From the NCBI GenBank assembly GCA_000436475.1, contig FR886137.1, positions 1 through 20,616 of the forward strand: a stretch of DNA of 20,616 bases, written 5' to 3'. Numbering within the stretch: position 1 is the first letter of the stretch; every line of letters begins with the position of its first letter. Positions 1 to 7,567 of the stretch are shown piece after piece. The translations under genes were made by a program, and so were the position numbers. The notes beneath the pieces are model-generated. The model did not search any database. It was not told the DNA's origin and was given only the letters and a program-made list of their open reading frames with translations. The stretch is from Eubacterium sp. CAG:248 (lineage in GTDB: Bacteria > Bacillota > Clostridia > Lachnospirales > Lachnospiraceae).

Positions 1-72
1 TCCTGCGTACTCAAACATCTTAGTTTCCTGTACGTTGTTTGGTATCAACATTACTTTTATGGCTTTTACCAT
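1..72 (-). CDS. tnpB: TnpB-type RNA-guided endonuclease, IS200/IS605 group, N-terminal fragment
   Basis: Only the first 24 codons lie in the window; the gene continues past the left edge. The start ATG (70-72) is preceded by a strong AGGAGG ribosome binding site about 6 bases upstream. The peptide begins MVKAIKVMLIPNNVQETKMF, and the pattern of a basic residue, 'AIKV.L.PN..Q' and a following aromatic/Leu stretch is the typical opening of IS200/IS605 OrfB/TnpB proteins. Family members are RNA-guided DNA nucleases whose guide (omega) RNA comes from the 3' end of the element, which is not visible here. It has the same orientation as the cob operon and starts 136 bases after cbiB. Catalytic residues cannot be checked, so an intact protein cannot be told from a remnant. 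The call rests on N-terminal similarity that I recognise, not on a search. Confidence 0.72.
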   Translation of the reverse strand, partial: MVKAIKVMLIPNNVQETKMFEYAG

Positions 73-121
73 CTGTTTCCTCCTGTATCAATTCCTTTCA
101 ATAACATTCCACTCTAACACC

Positions 122-157
122 TTATAAAACTAAATATCCACTTATATAGTTTTATAA
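122..157. repeat. 11-bp perfect inverted repeat (AT-rich hairpin) between cbiB and tnpB
   Basis: Positions 122-132 (ttataaaacta) and 147-157 (tagttttataa) are exact reverse complements around a 14-base loop. It lies between the cbiB stop and the tnpB start, in the gap 73-207. It lacks a GC-rich stem and a T tract on either strand, so it is a poor intrinsic terminator. It could be a subterminal hairpin of the left end of the IS element, or a chance AT palindrome. I see no other clear terminator for the cob operon in this gap. Confidence 0.5.
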
Positions 158-207
158 TTTATATTTAACTGTTATTTATCTCCTTTTCCACTAAGAGCCT
201 GTGCTTT

Positions 208-1230
208 TTAAAAACCGGCCTGTAAAAGCAGTACAAGTCTTATCACTGACACCATGACAACCATAAGAAAAGCTGTAATGTAAAGAAGAATGTTACTTCG
301 TTTTATATCCTCTGTTTCAAGTTCTCTTATGTCATCGCCTATCTGCGGTTTCTTTACAAGTCTGCCAAAATAATAATTATCGCCTGATAAAGCTACCATA
401 AGTGCACCTGCACAGGCTGCCTCTGTCTGTGCAGCATTAGGACTGCTGTGCTTTTTTTTATCCCTTTTATATATTTTCCATGCATTTTTAATGCTGTAAT
501 GTATCTTATCCGTTCCTTTAAGCTTTTCACATATCTGTGCAGCACCTGCCGCTACAACCATAAGACAGCCTCCGATTCGTGCCGGTATATAATTAAACAC
601 ATCATCCATCTTTGCTGCAAATCTTCCGAAATACATATATTTGTCATTCTTATACCCAATCATGGAGTCCATAGTATTCACAGCCTTATATATAAAGCCT
701 CCCGGTGCACCAAAAAAAAGCATATAAAACAAAGGTGCCACAACACCATCTGATGTATTCTCTGCAACTGTTTCAACCGCAGCCCTTATAACACCATGAT
801 TATCAAGCTGCATGGTATCGCGTCCTACTATCATGGATACAGCTATCCTTGCCTGTTCTATTCCCTCCTGCTTTAATGCAGTATATACTTTCATGCTTTC
901 CACTCTTAAGGACTTAACAGCAAGAATCTGATAGCACATTATAGTTTCTGCTATGCAGCCTGCTGCTATGCTGATATTATAAAACACTGCAAGAAACAAT
1001 ATCACAACAGCTCCTGTGACAAATAACACAAGAACTGCAAGAACTGCCCCTTTTATATACTTTGTTTCATCTTTGTCGTCTTTTTTTAGTAAAAGCTTTT
1101 CAAGAAATGTTATCAGCTTGCCAATAAGCTGTACAGGATGATACAGCCAGTGTGGGTCTCCTATTATAAGGTCGAGTATGTACCCAAGCACTATCGCTAT
1201 TGTCTGACATTTTACTATCGTTAAAAACAT
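208..1230 (-). CDS. cbiB: Adenosylcobinamide-phosphate synthase CbiB (CobD in the aerobic naming)
   Basis: CbiB is an integral membrane protein that attaches the aminopropanol (phosphate) arm to adenosylcobyric acid. The N-terminal 'GDPHWLYHPVQLIGKLI' block (residues about 24-40), the central 'AENTSDGVVAPLFYMLFFGAPG' block and the 'NTMDSMIGYKN..YMYFGRFAAKMDD' block are family signatures, and several hydrophobic segments are visible, including one at the C terminus. The ATG at 1230 is chosen because AAGG lies about 9 bases upstream and the start comes just after the cobC stop (TAA, 1232-1234). A longer reading would need a GTG inside cobC with no ribosome site. The product is about 340 aa, normal for the family. 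It is the last cob gene of the operon. Confidence 0.95.
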   Translation of the reverse strand: MFLTIVKCQTIAIVLGYILDLIIGDPHWLYHPVQLIGKLITFLEKLLLKKDDKDETKYIKGAVLAVLVLFVTGAVVILFLAVFYNISIAAGCIAETIMCYQILAVKSLRVESMKVYTALKQEGIEQARIAVSMIVGRDTMQLDNHGVIRAAVETVAENTSDGVVAPLFYMLFFGAPGGFIYKAVNTMDSMIGYKNDKYMYFGRFAAKMDDVFNYIPARIGGCLMVVAAGAAQICEKLKGTDKIHYSIKNAWKIYKRDKKKHSSPNAAQTEAACAGALMVALSGDNYYFGRLVKKPQIGDDIRELETEDIKRSNILLYITAFLMVVMVSVIRLVLLLQAGF

Positions 1231-1231
1231 A

Positions 1232-1804
1232 TTATAATACCTTCTTTGCACTTATTATCCTGGCATCCTGCGTTACTTCACATATATAACCTTCTGCGTT
1301 GCCACAATGATAGTCATAATAACCACCACCATAAAATTCCGATAATATTGACATAATATTTCCACCATGGACGACTAAAGCAACACTTTCATTATCTTTA
1401 GCATGTTTTACAAGTCTTATAAATGCTTCTGTACATCTTTTCCTGAAAGCTTTAATATCTTCTCCTTCTGGAAATGGTAGTGTAGCATTGCTGTCTATCC
1501 ATCTTTGATAATAAGAATCACCTGAAAGCTCTATATAGTTTTTCCCTTCAAACCTGCCAAAATCACATTCCTTTAAATCATCAACAACTACAGCCTCTCT
1601 GCCCGGATATATTATCTGTGCCGTCTGGATGCATCTTTTCATTGGACTTACGTATACCTTATCTGCTGCCGGATATATGTCTTTATGCACATTTCTTAAC
1701 AGCTTTTCTATACCTGCATCACATAAAGCTTCATCTGTTATTCCTATATATCTTTTTTCCTGATTCCCCAGGGTGGCTCCATGCCTTATCAATATAACCT
1801 TCAT
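1232..1804 (-). CDS. cobC: Alpha-ribazole phosphatase-like histidine phosphatase CobC
   Basis: This is a histidine-phosphatase (phosphoglycerate-mutase-like) protein of about 190 aa. It shows the RHG catalytic motif at residues 7-9 ('LIRHGATLGNQ'), the Arg-containing 'VSPMKRCIQTA' block, the acidic 'LKECDFGRFEG' block and the second catalytic His near residue 146 ('VVHGGN'). In this context it most likely removes the phosphate from alpha-ribazole-5'-phosphate or from adenosylcobalamin-5'-phosphate, the last step of nucleotide-loop assembly. The ATG at 1804 is chosen because it opens directly onto MKVILIRHG and has GAGGA upstream, overlapping the stop of the preceding gene. Start sites further upstream lack a ribosome binding site. 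Histidine phosphatases are functionally diverse, so the substrate call rests on the neighbouring genes. Confidence 0.88.
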   Translation of the reverse strand: MKVILIRHGATLGNQEKRYIGITDEALCDAGIEKLLRNVHKDIYPAADKVYVSPMKRCIQTAQIIYPGREAVVVDDLKECDFGRFEGKNYIELSGDSYYQRWIDSNATLPFPEGEDIKAFRKRCTEAFIRLVKHAKDNESVALVVHGGNIMSILSEFYGGGYYDYHCGNAEGYICEVTQDARIISAKKVL

Positions 1805-1817
1805 ACACGTATTATCC

Positions 1818-2318
1818 TCATTTATTACTTCCATCACATTTAAGGCACTGTCCTATGCCACACATAACTCGCTCTACCCTGTCTGACTTCTTGACTGCAC
1901 AGCATAACGCCCTTCCGACAGCTTCCCTGTATATTCTGTCTTCTTTTTTCAGTGGAACTATTCCACCTCCTACCTCATCACATATAAGTATGATATCAGG
2001 ATTAGCCTCATATATATCATTTATTATTTCAGCGGCAGACATTGTCTTTGCTGTAGTGTCAGCCGTTATAGTATCATCAGCCGTGGTGTCAACCGTTATA
2101 GTATCATCAGCCGTTATGGTGTCATCAACTGTAGTGTTATATGCAGCACCTTCTTTATAGGTTAACCTTTTTATATACAGATGCAGGTGATTAAGCACCT
2201 GTGCTTCTTTTATATCCTTAAGGCTGCAGCCTGCGCCATCAGCTACCTTTAAACAGCCCTTTTTTTCAAGTACATATTCAAGTTTCCCCTGAAATGCACC
2301 TCCAAAATAAACTTCCAT
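1818..2318 (-). CDS. Second CobU-like protein with degenerate P-loop and Asp/Thr repeat
   Basis: The protein has about 166 aa. The C-terminal half matches CobU: 'ILICDEVGGGIVPLKKEDRIYREAVGRAL' followed by 'ERVMCGIGQCLK', equivalent to the CobU 'NEVG.GIVP....R.FRD..G' and 'GIP..LK' blocks. At the N terminus, the expected P-loop (GG.RSGKS..AE) is reduced to 'YFGGAFQGKLEYVLE' (residues about 4-18), keeping a Gly-Lys but losing the Ser/Thr and one Gly. The middle carries an Asp/Thr-rich tandem repeat in place of a conserved core. The start at 2318 has GGAG 8 bases upstream; a TTG further upstream has no ribosome site. It lies between cobS and cobC, while a CobU with a good P-loop is encoded two genes upstream. 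Kinase activity looks doubtful. It may be a partner subunit, a diverged guanylyltransferase, or a decaying paralogue. Confidence 0.75.
   Translation of the reverse strand: MEVYFGGAFQGKLEYVLEKKGCLKVADGAGCSLKDIKEAQVLNHLHLYIKRLTYKEGAAYNTTVDDTITADDTITVDTTADDTITADTTAKTMSAAEIINDIYEANPDIILICDEVGGGIVPLKKEDRIYREAVGRALCCAVKKSDRVERVMCGIGQCLKCDGSNK
2046..2135 (-). repeat. In-frame tandem repeat coding for an Asp/Thr-rich linker
   Basis: Inside the second cobU-like gene, a unit coding for ADDTIT[VA]DTT (30 bp) occurs twice in a row with few base changes, preceded by a shorter VDDTIT copy. The repeat codes for residues of about 62-91 in the 166-aa protein. It sits between the degenerate P-loop part and the conserved C-terminal block. 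All units keep the frame. The pattern is what replication slippage would produce. Confidence 0.85.
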
Positions 2319-2352
2319 ATGTATTTCTCCATCACTATAATAAGCTAAGCTA

Positions 2353-3126
2353 TCAGACAAGAAGTGAGATTATGCCTATCGCAGCTGTTATACACAGCTC
2401 ACATACACAAAGCAGATATCCTGCCAGGTCACCTGTAACACCACCAAACTCTTTATATGCCATATGTCTGTAATATAAAAACACTGCCACACAAACAGCA
2501 CAGATTATAAATGCAAGTATTATATTAATAAAACATATTCCTGCAAAACACAGTACAAGCTGACAGAAAAGCATTATATTTACACGTTTTCTATCTGCTT
2601 TGCTTGTAAATGAATAAAGCATTCCTTTATTTACAGCACCTTTAAGGTTAACTGCTGCCAGACCGCTTATTATCCTTGATAAAAAGAAAGTAAATGCCCA
2701 TGCTATAGCAAGTCCATCACATTCTTTGGACACTATGCAGTATATAAATGCAAAAAAAACGACATAATATACCAAAAGTCTTATAACTGCGAACGCACCT
2801 ATATGTGAGTCCTTTAATATTCCAAGCTTCTTTTCTACGTCACCATATGAGTTACGTGCATCACAGGTATCCATGTAACCATCAAGATGAATCCCACCAG
2901 TAATAACTACAGGCAGAATCATAAGTATAAGTGATACACTTATGTATGGTACATAAAGATAACCTGATATCTTATATAAACCATACATTATCAGTCCTGT
3001 TACTGCACCTACAAGCGGAAAGAAACCCATAACATATCTCATATCCTTTTCTTCTAATTCAAGATGTGGCATAGGTATTTTAGAATACATGGAAAATGCT
3101 ATCACCAAAGATTTAATCACTGACAT
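2353..3126 (-). CDS. cobS: Adenosylcobinamide-GDP ribazoletransferase CobS
   Basis: CobS is a polytopic membrane enzyme that joins adenosylcobinamide-GDP to alpha-ribazole (phosphate) to give cobalamin (phosphate). The start 'SLVIAFSMYSKIPMP' and the acidic 'HLDGYMDTCDA' motif at residues about 80-90, followed by 'GILKDSHIGAFAV', are family signatures and include the metal-binding acidic residues. Several hydrophobic helices run to the C terminus. At 257 aa the length is usual. The ATG at 3126 has GAGGAG about 8 bases upstream. The gene is separated from cobU by a 130-bp gap filled with tandem repeats, and its end precedes the second cobU-like gene by about 35 bases. Confidence 0.95.
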   Translation of the reverse strand: MSVIKSLVIAFSMYSKIPMPHLELEEKDMRYVMGFFPLVGAVTGLIMYGLYKISGYLYVPYISVSLILMILPVVITGGIHLDGYMDTCDARNSYGDVEKKLGILKDSHIGAFAVIRLLVYYVVFFAFIYCIVSKECDGLAIAWAFTFFLSRIISGLAAVNLKGAVNKGMLYSFTSKADRKRVNIMLFCQLVLCFAGICFINIILAFIICAVCVAVFLYYRHMAYKEFGGVTGDLAGYLLCVCELCITAAIGIISLLV

Positions 3127-3148
3127 ATACTTTTCTCCTCATTTCTAT

Positions 3149-3172
3149 ATCCTGTATCTATATTTACAGGAT
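3149..3172. repeat. 8-bp perfect stem-loop upstream of cobS
   Basis: The sequence atcctgta (3149-3156) pairs exactly with tacaggat (3165-3172) around an 8-base loop. In the minus-strand transcript it lies just upstream of the cobS ribosome binding site and just after the tandem repeats. It has no T tract in the direction of transcription, so it is more likely an intercistronic hairpin than a terminator. Confidence 0.45.
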
Positions 3173-3175
3173 TTT

Positions 3176-3274
3176 ATTGATATTGGTTATCTATCTGTTT
3201 CTGTTTCTATTAATATTAGTTATCTGTCTTTTTCTGCTTCTATTCATATTGGTTATCTATCTGTTTCTTATCTT
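3176..3274. repeat. Three imperfect 33-bp tandem repeats in the cobU-cobS gap
   Basis: Units start at 3176, 3209 and 3242, each 33 bp, with the shared pattern att[gac]atatt[ga]gttatct followed by a tct/tttct-rich half. The third unit overlaps the last codons and stop of cobU (TAG at 3257-3259), while the other two fill the intergenic gap. No spacers separate the units, so this is not a CRISPR array. I see no protein reading in the transcribed direction. Confidence 0.85.
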
Positions 3275-3802
3275 ATCCTCCAGTATATTCTTCCCCTTAT
3301 GAAACACGGGGATAGAATACACCACTTCAACTACAGCATCAGCTTTTTTAGCAAGCTGTATATTAAGTCTTCCGAGTCTTTTTATATAATTCTTTGTTTC
3401 TGTATCATATTCGCATCCATCAAAAAACACCTCATTAGTTACAATCACAAGATGCCCGCACACCTGATACAGCTTCATACATTCATCTATTATGTTATCC
3501 GGATTACCGCCTTTTTCAAAGCATTCATTAGCAAGCAGGTTAGACATACACTCAAGTAGTACTACCGGCTTATTGGAAATTCTTTCTGCAGCCTCACCGA
3601 TATGCATATACTGTTCTATAGTTTCAAAACCTTTTCCACTGCGAAGCCTGTGATGTCTTAGTATTCTTTTCTTTCCTTCTTCACCATAAGGCTGCATTGT
3701 AGCTATATAATATTTCTTTCTGTCTCCTGATAACTTGCAGCATATCTGTTCTGCATACTCAGATTTTCCGCTGCCACTTACACCAGTTACTACTATCAAC
3801 AT
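3257..3802 (-). CDS. cobU: Adenosylcobinamide kinase / adenosylcobinamide-phosphate guanylyltransferase CobU
   Basis: CobU phosphorylates adenosylcobinamide and then transfers GMP to it, forming the GDP-activated precursor for CobS. The P-loop 'GVSGSGKSEYAE' is clear at residues 7-18. The 'RILRHHRLRSGKGFETIE' block carries the His-containing region to which GMP is attached in characterised CobU. 'LLECMSNLLANECF' and 'VTNEV' follow. The segment after NEV is atypical: the usual 'G.GIVP' is replaced by 'FFDGCEYDTETKNYIKRLGRLNIQLA'. The ATG at 3802 overlaps the end of the cbiA-cobT gene by 7 bases, implying translational coupling. At 181 aa it is normal in length. The conserved C-terminal motif missing here is present in the second cobU-like gene at 1818-2318. 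Confidence 0.92.
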   Translation of the reverse strand: MLIVVTGVSGSGKSEYAEQICCKLSGDRKKYYIATMQPYGEEGKKRILRHHRLRSGKGFETIEQYMHIGEAAERISNKPVVLLECMSNLLANECFEKGGNPDNIIDECMKLYQVCGHLVIVTNEVFFDGCEYDTETKNYIKRLGRLNIQLAKKADAVVEVVYSIPVFHKGKNILEDKIRNR

Positions 3803-6300
3803 TTCCCATAATCCTCATATGCTGTTATCTGTATATCATCAAACGTTGTATTTTCCTTATATACCTGCATAGCCATATCAAGCAGTGGAAAAAGCATAAC
3901 TGCGCCTGTTCCCTCGCCTAGTGCAAGCTCTGCATGTATAACTGCCTTCTTATCAAGTTCAGCAAGCAAAGCCTTTATCGCTGGTTCTTTTCCCTGATGT
4001 GATACAAGTATATAATCCTTTACTACAGGACACAGCCTTACTGCAATAAGTGCTGCAACGGCAGAAATAACACCATCAACCACAACAGGAAGCCTGTATA
4101 CTGCTCCCCCTATATACACTCCTGTCAGTCCTGCAACATCAAGTCCACCTATGCATCTTAACAGTTCCAAAGGATCATTCTTATATATGCCATACATCTC
4201 TTTTGCTTTTCTTATGACTTCTGTCTTTTTTAACAGCCCCTCATCGCTAAGACCTGCTCCCCTGCCTGTTACTTCCCCGGGATTCATGTCCAAAAGTATA
4301 CATGCCAATGCTGCACTTGTTGTTGTATTACCTATACCCATCTCTCCTGTGGCAAGTATGTTATATCCATCATCCTTACAGCATTTAACCTGCTCTATTC
4401 CTGCTTTTACAGCCTTTATAAGCTGCTGCTTTGTCATAGCTGGTTCCTTTAAGAAGTTCTTAGTTCCAGGCATAACCCTTCTGTTTACAAGTCCTTTATA
4501 ATCTTCTGTTTTTATAAGACTACCAGGCAGGTCCTGTGCTATTCCTATATTTACTGTAATAACCTTTGCATTAACGCAGTCTGCCATCCTGCATACACTT
4601 GATATTCCATCTGCCATGTTGCAGCTTACAACAGCAGTTACCTCCTGTCCTGTCTGGGTAACACCTTCTTCTACTATACCATTATCTGCACACATAACAA
4701 CAACTGCTTTTTTGTCTATAGATACATCTGCATTTCCTTGTATTCCTGCTATCTGTACTATCATATACTCGAACATTCCAAGTCCATGAAGTGGTTTTGC
4801 TATACCGTCCCAATGCTTTTCTGCCTGTTTCATAGCATTATTATCCGGAGCTTTTATTGTTGTAAGTTCTGGGAATATGGCTGCCAGTTTTTCTATATCT
4901 TTATCTATACCACTCAATTTATGTCTGTAGCATCTGCATGTCTTAATGAATCTTCTGGCTGCTTCTTTGTTTCCTGGAAAATATATATGAGGAAAACCTG
5001 CATACAGTGTATCACTTCCATAGCCTTCTATCTCAACGCTTCCATCAGATGCCTTGGCCACTGAATATGTATCACCCTTACAGTCACTATTCCAGTAGTG
5101 GAATTCGTGGGCTGAAAAACTCTTGCCTTTATCAGCAAGCATAGTATTTCTGCCTGCTGTGAGTGTCATATATCCAAACCTCTGCAGACGTCCGGCATTA
5201 TAGCCTGTGCCATCTATAACTCCTGCCATTGGGTATACTTTTTTATCTGGTGCCTCAAGCTTCTTATGAAGATACAGATATCCACCACACTCTGCTATAC
5301 ATGGAAGTCCTCCCCGTATCTTATCCGCTATATCGTTTCTCATGGAAACATTATCCGATAGTTCTTTGGCATGAAGCTCTGGATAGCCTCCATACAATAA
5401 TAAGCCATCAATATCATCTGGAAGCTTCTTATCCCTCAGCGGACTAAAATATACAGGCTCGCACCCATGTTCCCTTAAGAATTCAAGATTATCCTCATAA
5501 AGAAAACAAAATGCCTCATCCCTTGCTACTGCAATATGTATGATATCTTCTTTATTACTTTTTTCTGTTTTTTTGCAGGCTTTACTATCAGAAGCATTTA
5601 ATTCACAGCCTGTCTTACACTTTGTGGCTGTATGTCCCAGTTCTATAATACCTTTGATATCAATACTCTCCTTCATAAGACCCGCAATAGTATCAACCTT
5701 TTCCTTAAAATGTTCAATCTCATCGGATGTAACAAGACCAAGGTGTCTGCTTTCAAGTGCTATGGCCTTGTTTACAGGAAGATAACCCAGCGGCTTTATT
5801 CCAGCCATATGTGCCGCCATACTTGCATCCTTATATAACTTAGAAGACAGATTGTTAAATATAACGCCTTGTATATGATTGTTTTCTATATATTCTTTAT
5901 ACCCTTTAAGAACCGCTCCTATTGAATTACTCATGCCTCGGCAGTTCACTACAAGAATAACTGGTGTATCTGTGATATCAGCTATCTCATATGAGCTTCC
6001 CTTCGTGCTAAAGCCCTGTCCATCATAATAGCCCATAACTCCCTCTATTATAGTTATGTCACTTTCTGATTCTTTTCTAAAAAGCAGCTCTTTTATAGTA
6101 TTTTCATCACAGAACCAGCTGTCAAGGTTGCCTGTTTTCATGTTTAATACTCTTGAATGAAACATTGAATCTATATAATCAGGTCCACATTTTAACGCTA
6201 AAGGCATTAAGCCCATATCTTTAATACACTGGCATAAGCCGCATACAATAGTTGTTTTGCCGCTTCCACTGCCTGTAGCAGCTATCATGACTCGACTCAT
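3796..6300 (-). CDS. cbiA-cobT: Fusion of cobyrinate a,c-diamide synthase (CbiA) and NaMN:DMB phosphoribosyltransferase (CobT)
   Basis: One uninterrupted 834-aa reading frame joins two enzymes. Residues 1 to about 455 are CbiA: P-loop 'TGSGSGKT' (9-16), 'CGPDYIDSMFH' (38-48), the class-I glutaminase nucleophile in 'AECGGYLYL' (Cys338) and 'SAHEFHYW' (396-403). CbiA amidates the a and c side chains using glutamine and ATP. Residues of about 465-834 are CobT: 'ADNGIVEEGVTQTG' (538-551), 'TGEMGIGNTTTSAA' (651-664) and the catalytic-Glu motif 'LGEGTGA' (Glu796). CobT makes alpha-ribazole phosphate from nicotinate mononucleotide and a lower-ligand base. The two halves have near-full length, so neither is truncated. 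The start overlaps the cbiET stop as ATGA; the end overlaps cobU by 7 bases. The halves act at widely separated pathway steps, so channelling is not an obvious reason for fusion. Confidence 0.95.
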   Translation of the reverse strand: MSRVMIAATGSGSGKTTIVCGLCQCIKDMGLMPLALKCGPDYIDSMFHSRVLNMKTGNLDSWFCDENTIKELLFRKESESDITIIEGVMGYYDGQGFSTKGSSYEIADITDTPVILVVNCRGMSNSIGAVLKGYKEYIENNHIQGVIFNNLSSKLYKDASMAAHMAGIKPLGYLPVNKAIALESRHLGLVTSDEIEHFKEKVDTIAGLMKESIDIKGIIELGHTATKCKTGCELNASDSKACKKTEKSNKEDIIHIAVARDEAFCFLYEDNLEFLREHGCEPVYFSPLRDKKLPDDIDGLLLYGGYPELHAKELSDNVSMRNDIADKIRGGLPCIAECGGYLYLHKKLEAPDKKVYPMAGVIDGTGYNAGRLQRFGYMTLTAGRNTMLADKGKSFSAHEFHYWNSDCKGDTYSVAKASDGSVEIEGYGSDTLYAGFPHIYFPGNKEAARRFIKTCRCYRHKLSGIDKDIEKLAAIFPELTTIKAPDNNAMKQAEKHWDGIAKPLHGLGMFEYMIVQIAGIQGNADVSIDKKAVVVMCADNGIVEEGVTQTGQEVTAVVSCNMADGISSVCRMADCVNAKVITVNIGIAQDLPGSLIKTEDYKGLVNRRVMPGTKNFLKEPAMTKQQLIKAVKAGIEQVKCCKDDGYNILATGEMGIGNTTTSAALACILLDMNPGEVTGRGAGLSDEGLLKKTEVIRKAKEMYGIYKNDPLELLRCIGGLDVAGLTGVYIGGAVYRLPVVVDGVISAVAALIAVRLCPVVKDYILVSHQGKEPAIKALLAELDKKAVIHAELALGEGTGAVMLFPLLDMAMQVYKENTTFDDIQITAYEDYGKC

Positions 6301-7517
6301 CTGTTACCTCTTCCTTCAATAATAAATACTGGATTGTTGGCAGCTAACATATGATATCTGCCTCTTTTCTTTATCTGTGTTACTGCTATCTGTACAATAT
6401 CTATAACATCCACTTTTTTATCTTCCATAAGCCTTACGGAATCATTAAGCGTTTCTAATGTCACTGCTGTTATAACTATGTGTACACCAGGATTTTTCTT
6501 TAATACTATGTCCATTATTTTTTCAAGCTCTCCACCGCTTCCACCTATAAATACTGAATCCGCAGCAGGCAGTTTTTCTATCACATCTGCAGCACTGGCA
6601 TTAATGATATCTATATTATCAAGTCCGAATTTTCTGGCATTTTGCGCTATAAGCTCACAGCCTTCTTTCGTTCGTTCAACTGCATATACTGTTCCATATA
6701 ATGCATGCATGGCAAGTTCTACAGAAACCGAACCTGTTCCTGCACCGATATCATACACTATGGCATCCTTAGCCGGTGATAACCTGCTTACAACACTTGC
6801 CCTGATTTCGCGCTTTGTCATAGGAATATCTGCACGTATAAAACTCTCATCTGGCAAACCTGTCATAACAGCTGCCTTTGGATAATGATTATGAACCGCC
6901 ATAACTGTTAGTCCTGCTGCCGTATATTCTGCATATTCACTTACGTGCCCTGATAATATCTTTTCATTATCATATGACAGATTCTCACCTATCCATATAT
7001 CTGCCCCGCCCACTCCTGACTCACAAAGCCGCTTACAGATATAAGAAACATCGCCCTGCGTAAGAAAATATGTCCATTCATTAGTTAAGACAAGCGGAAT
7101 ATAATTCTGTTTCTTACCATGCAGACTGACCATTGCCGCCATCTCCCACGGCTGTTCTATCTTTGAAGCAAGATATATAACAGAAGATATTCCAGGAAGA
7201 ATATTTATATCATACTTTTTTACAGCACTTTCCTCCTGTGCTTTATAAAGCTGCTCTGTAAGCTTCTTTGTTCCGCTGTAAAAGCCTGTATCACCTGACA
7301 TTAAAACTGCATATATTAAAGCCTTTTCTTTGTTTATAATATCGTAAATATCCCTGGCTGTAACAGCAAAAAACAGTTTTTTATCTGTGTTACTATAAGC
7401 CTCAAGCAGTCTTTTAGAACCTATAATAACATCTGCGTGTTCTATTGCTTCACTTGCCTGCTGTGTAAGACATTTTCTGCTGCCCGGCCCCATTCCTATG
7501 ATATACACCTGTTTCAT
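6297..7517 (-). CDS. cbiET: Cobalt-precorrin-7 methyltransferase/decarboxylase CbiET (fused)
   Basis: The 406-aa protein fuses CbiE (C5-methyltransferase) and CbiT (C15-methylation with C12 side-chain decarboxylation). CbiE begins 'VYIIGMGPGSRKCLT' (residues about 4-18) and has 'SGDTGFYSG' near 74. The CbiT part starts around residue 224 ('ESFIRADIPMTKREIRA') and contains the SAM-binding 'VYDIGAGTGSVSVELA' at about 254-269. It acts on the ring-contracted intermediate. The ATG at 7517 is chosen because GGGAG lies 6 bases upstream; a longer start at 7553 would need an unsupported N-terminal tail. It ends in an ATGA overlap with cbiA-cobT. The fused arrangement resembles CobL of the aerobic pathway and is common in Firmicutes. 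Confidence 0.95.
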   Translation of the reverse strand: MKQVYIIGMGPGSRKCLTQQASEAIEHADVIIGSKRLLEAYSNTDKKLFFAVTARDIYDIINKEKALIYAVLMSGDTGFYSGTKKLTEQLYKAQEESAVKKYDINILPGISSVIYLASKIEQPWEMAAMVSLHGKKQNYIPLVLTNEWTYFLTQGDVSYICKRLCESGVGGADIWIGENLSYDNEKILSGHVSEYAEYTAAGLTVMAVHNHYPKAAVMTGLPDESFIRADIPMTKREIRASVVSRLSPAKDAIVYDIGAGTGSVSVELAMHALYGTVYAVERTKEGCELIAQNARKFGLDNIDIINASAADVIEKLPAADSVFIGGSGGELEKIMDIVLKKNPGVHIVITAVTLETLNDSVRLMEDKKVDVIDIVQIAVTQIKKRGRYHMLAANNPVFIIEGRGNR

Positions 7518-7567
7518 CTGCTTCTCCCTTATATCACTCTGCTTTTTAACCATATGATAAGCTGTAT

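Noticed and set aside
2319..2360. Longer N terminus of the second cobU-like gene
   Set aside because: It would begin at a TTG with no ribosome site, inside cobS; the ATG at 2318 has GGAG at good spacing and starts at the CobU-like sequence.
3089..3559. 156-codon plus-strand open frame over the cobU-cobS repeats
   Set aside because: The Ser/Ile/Tyr-rich repeats only mirror the tandem DNA repeat, and the frame runs antisense through cobU and cobS with no start signal.
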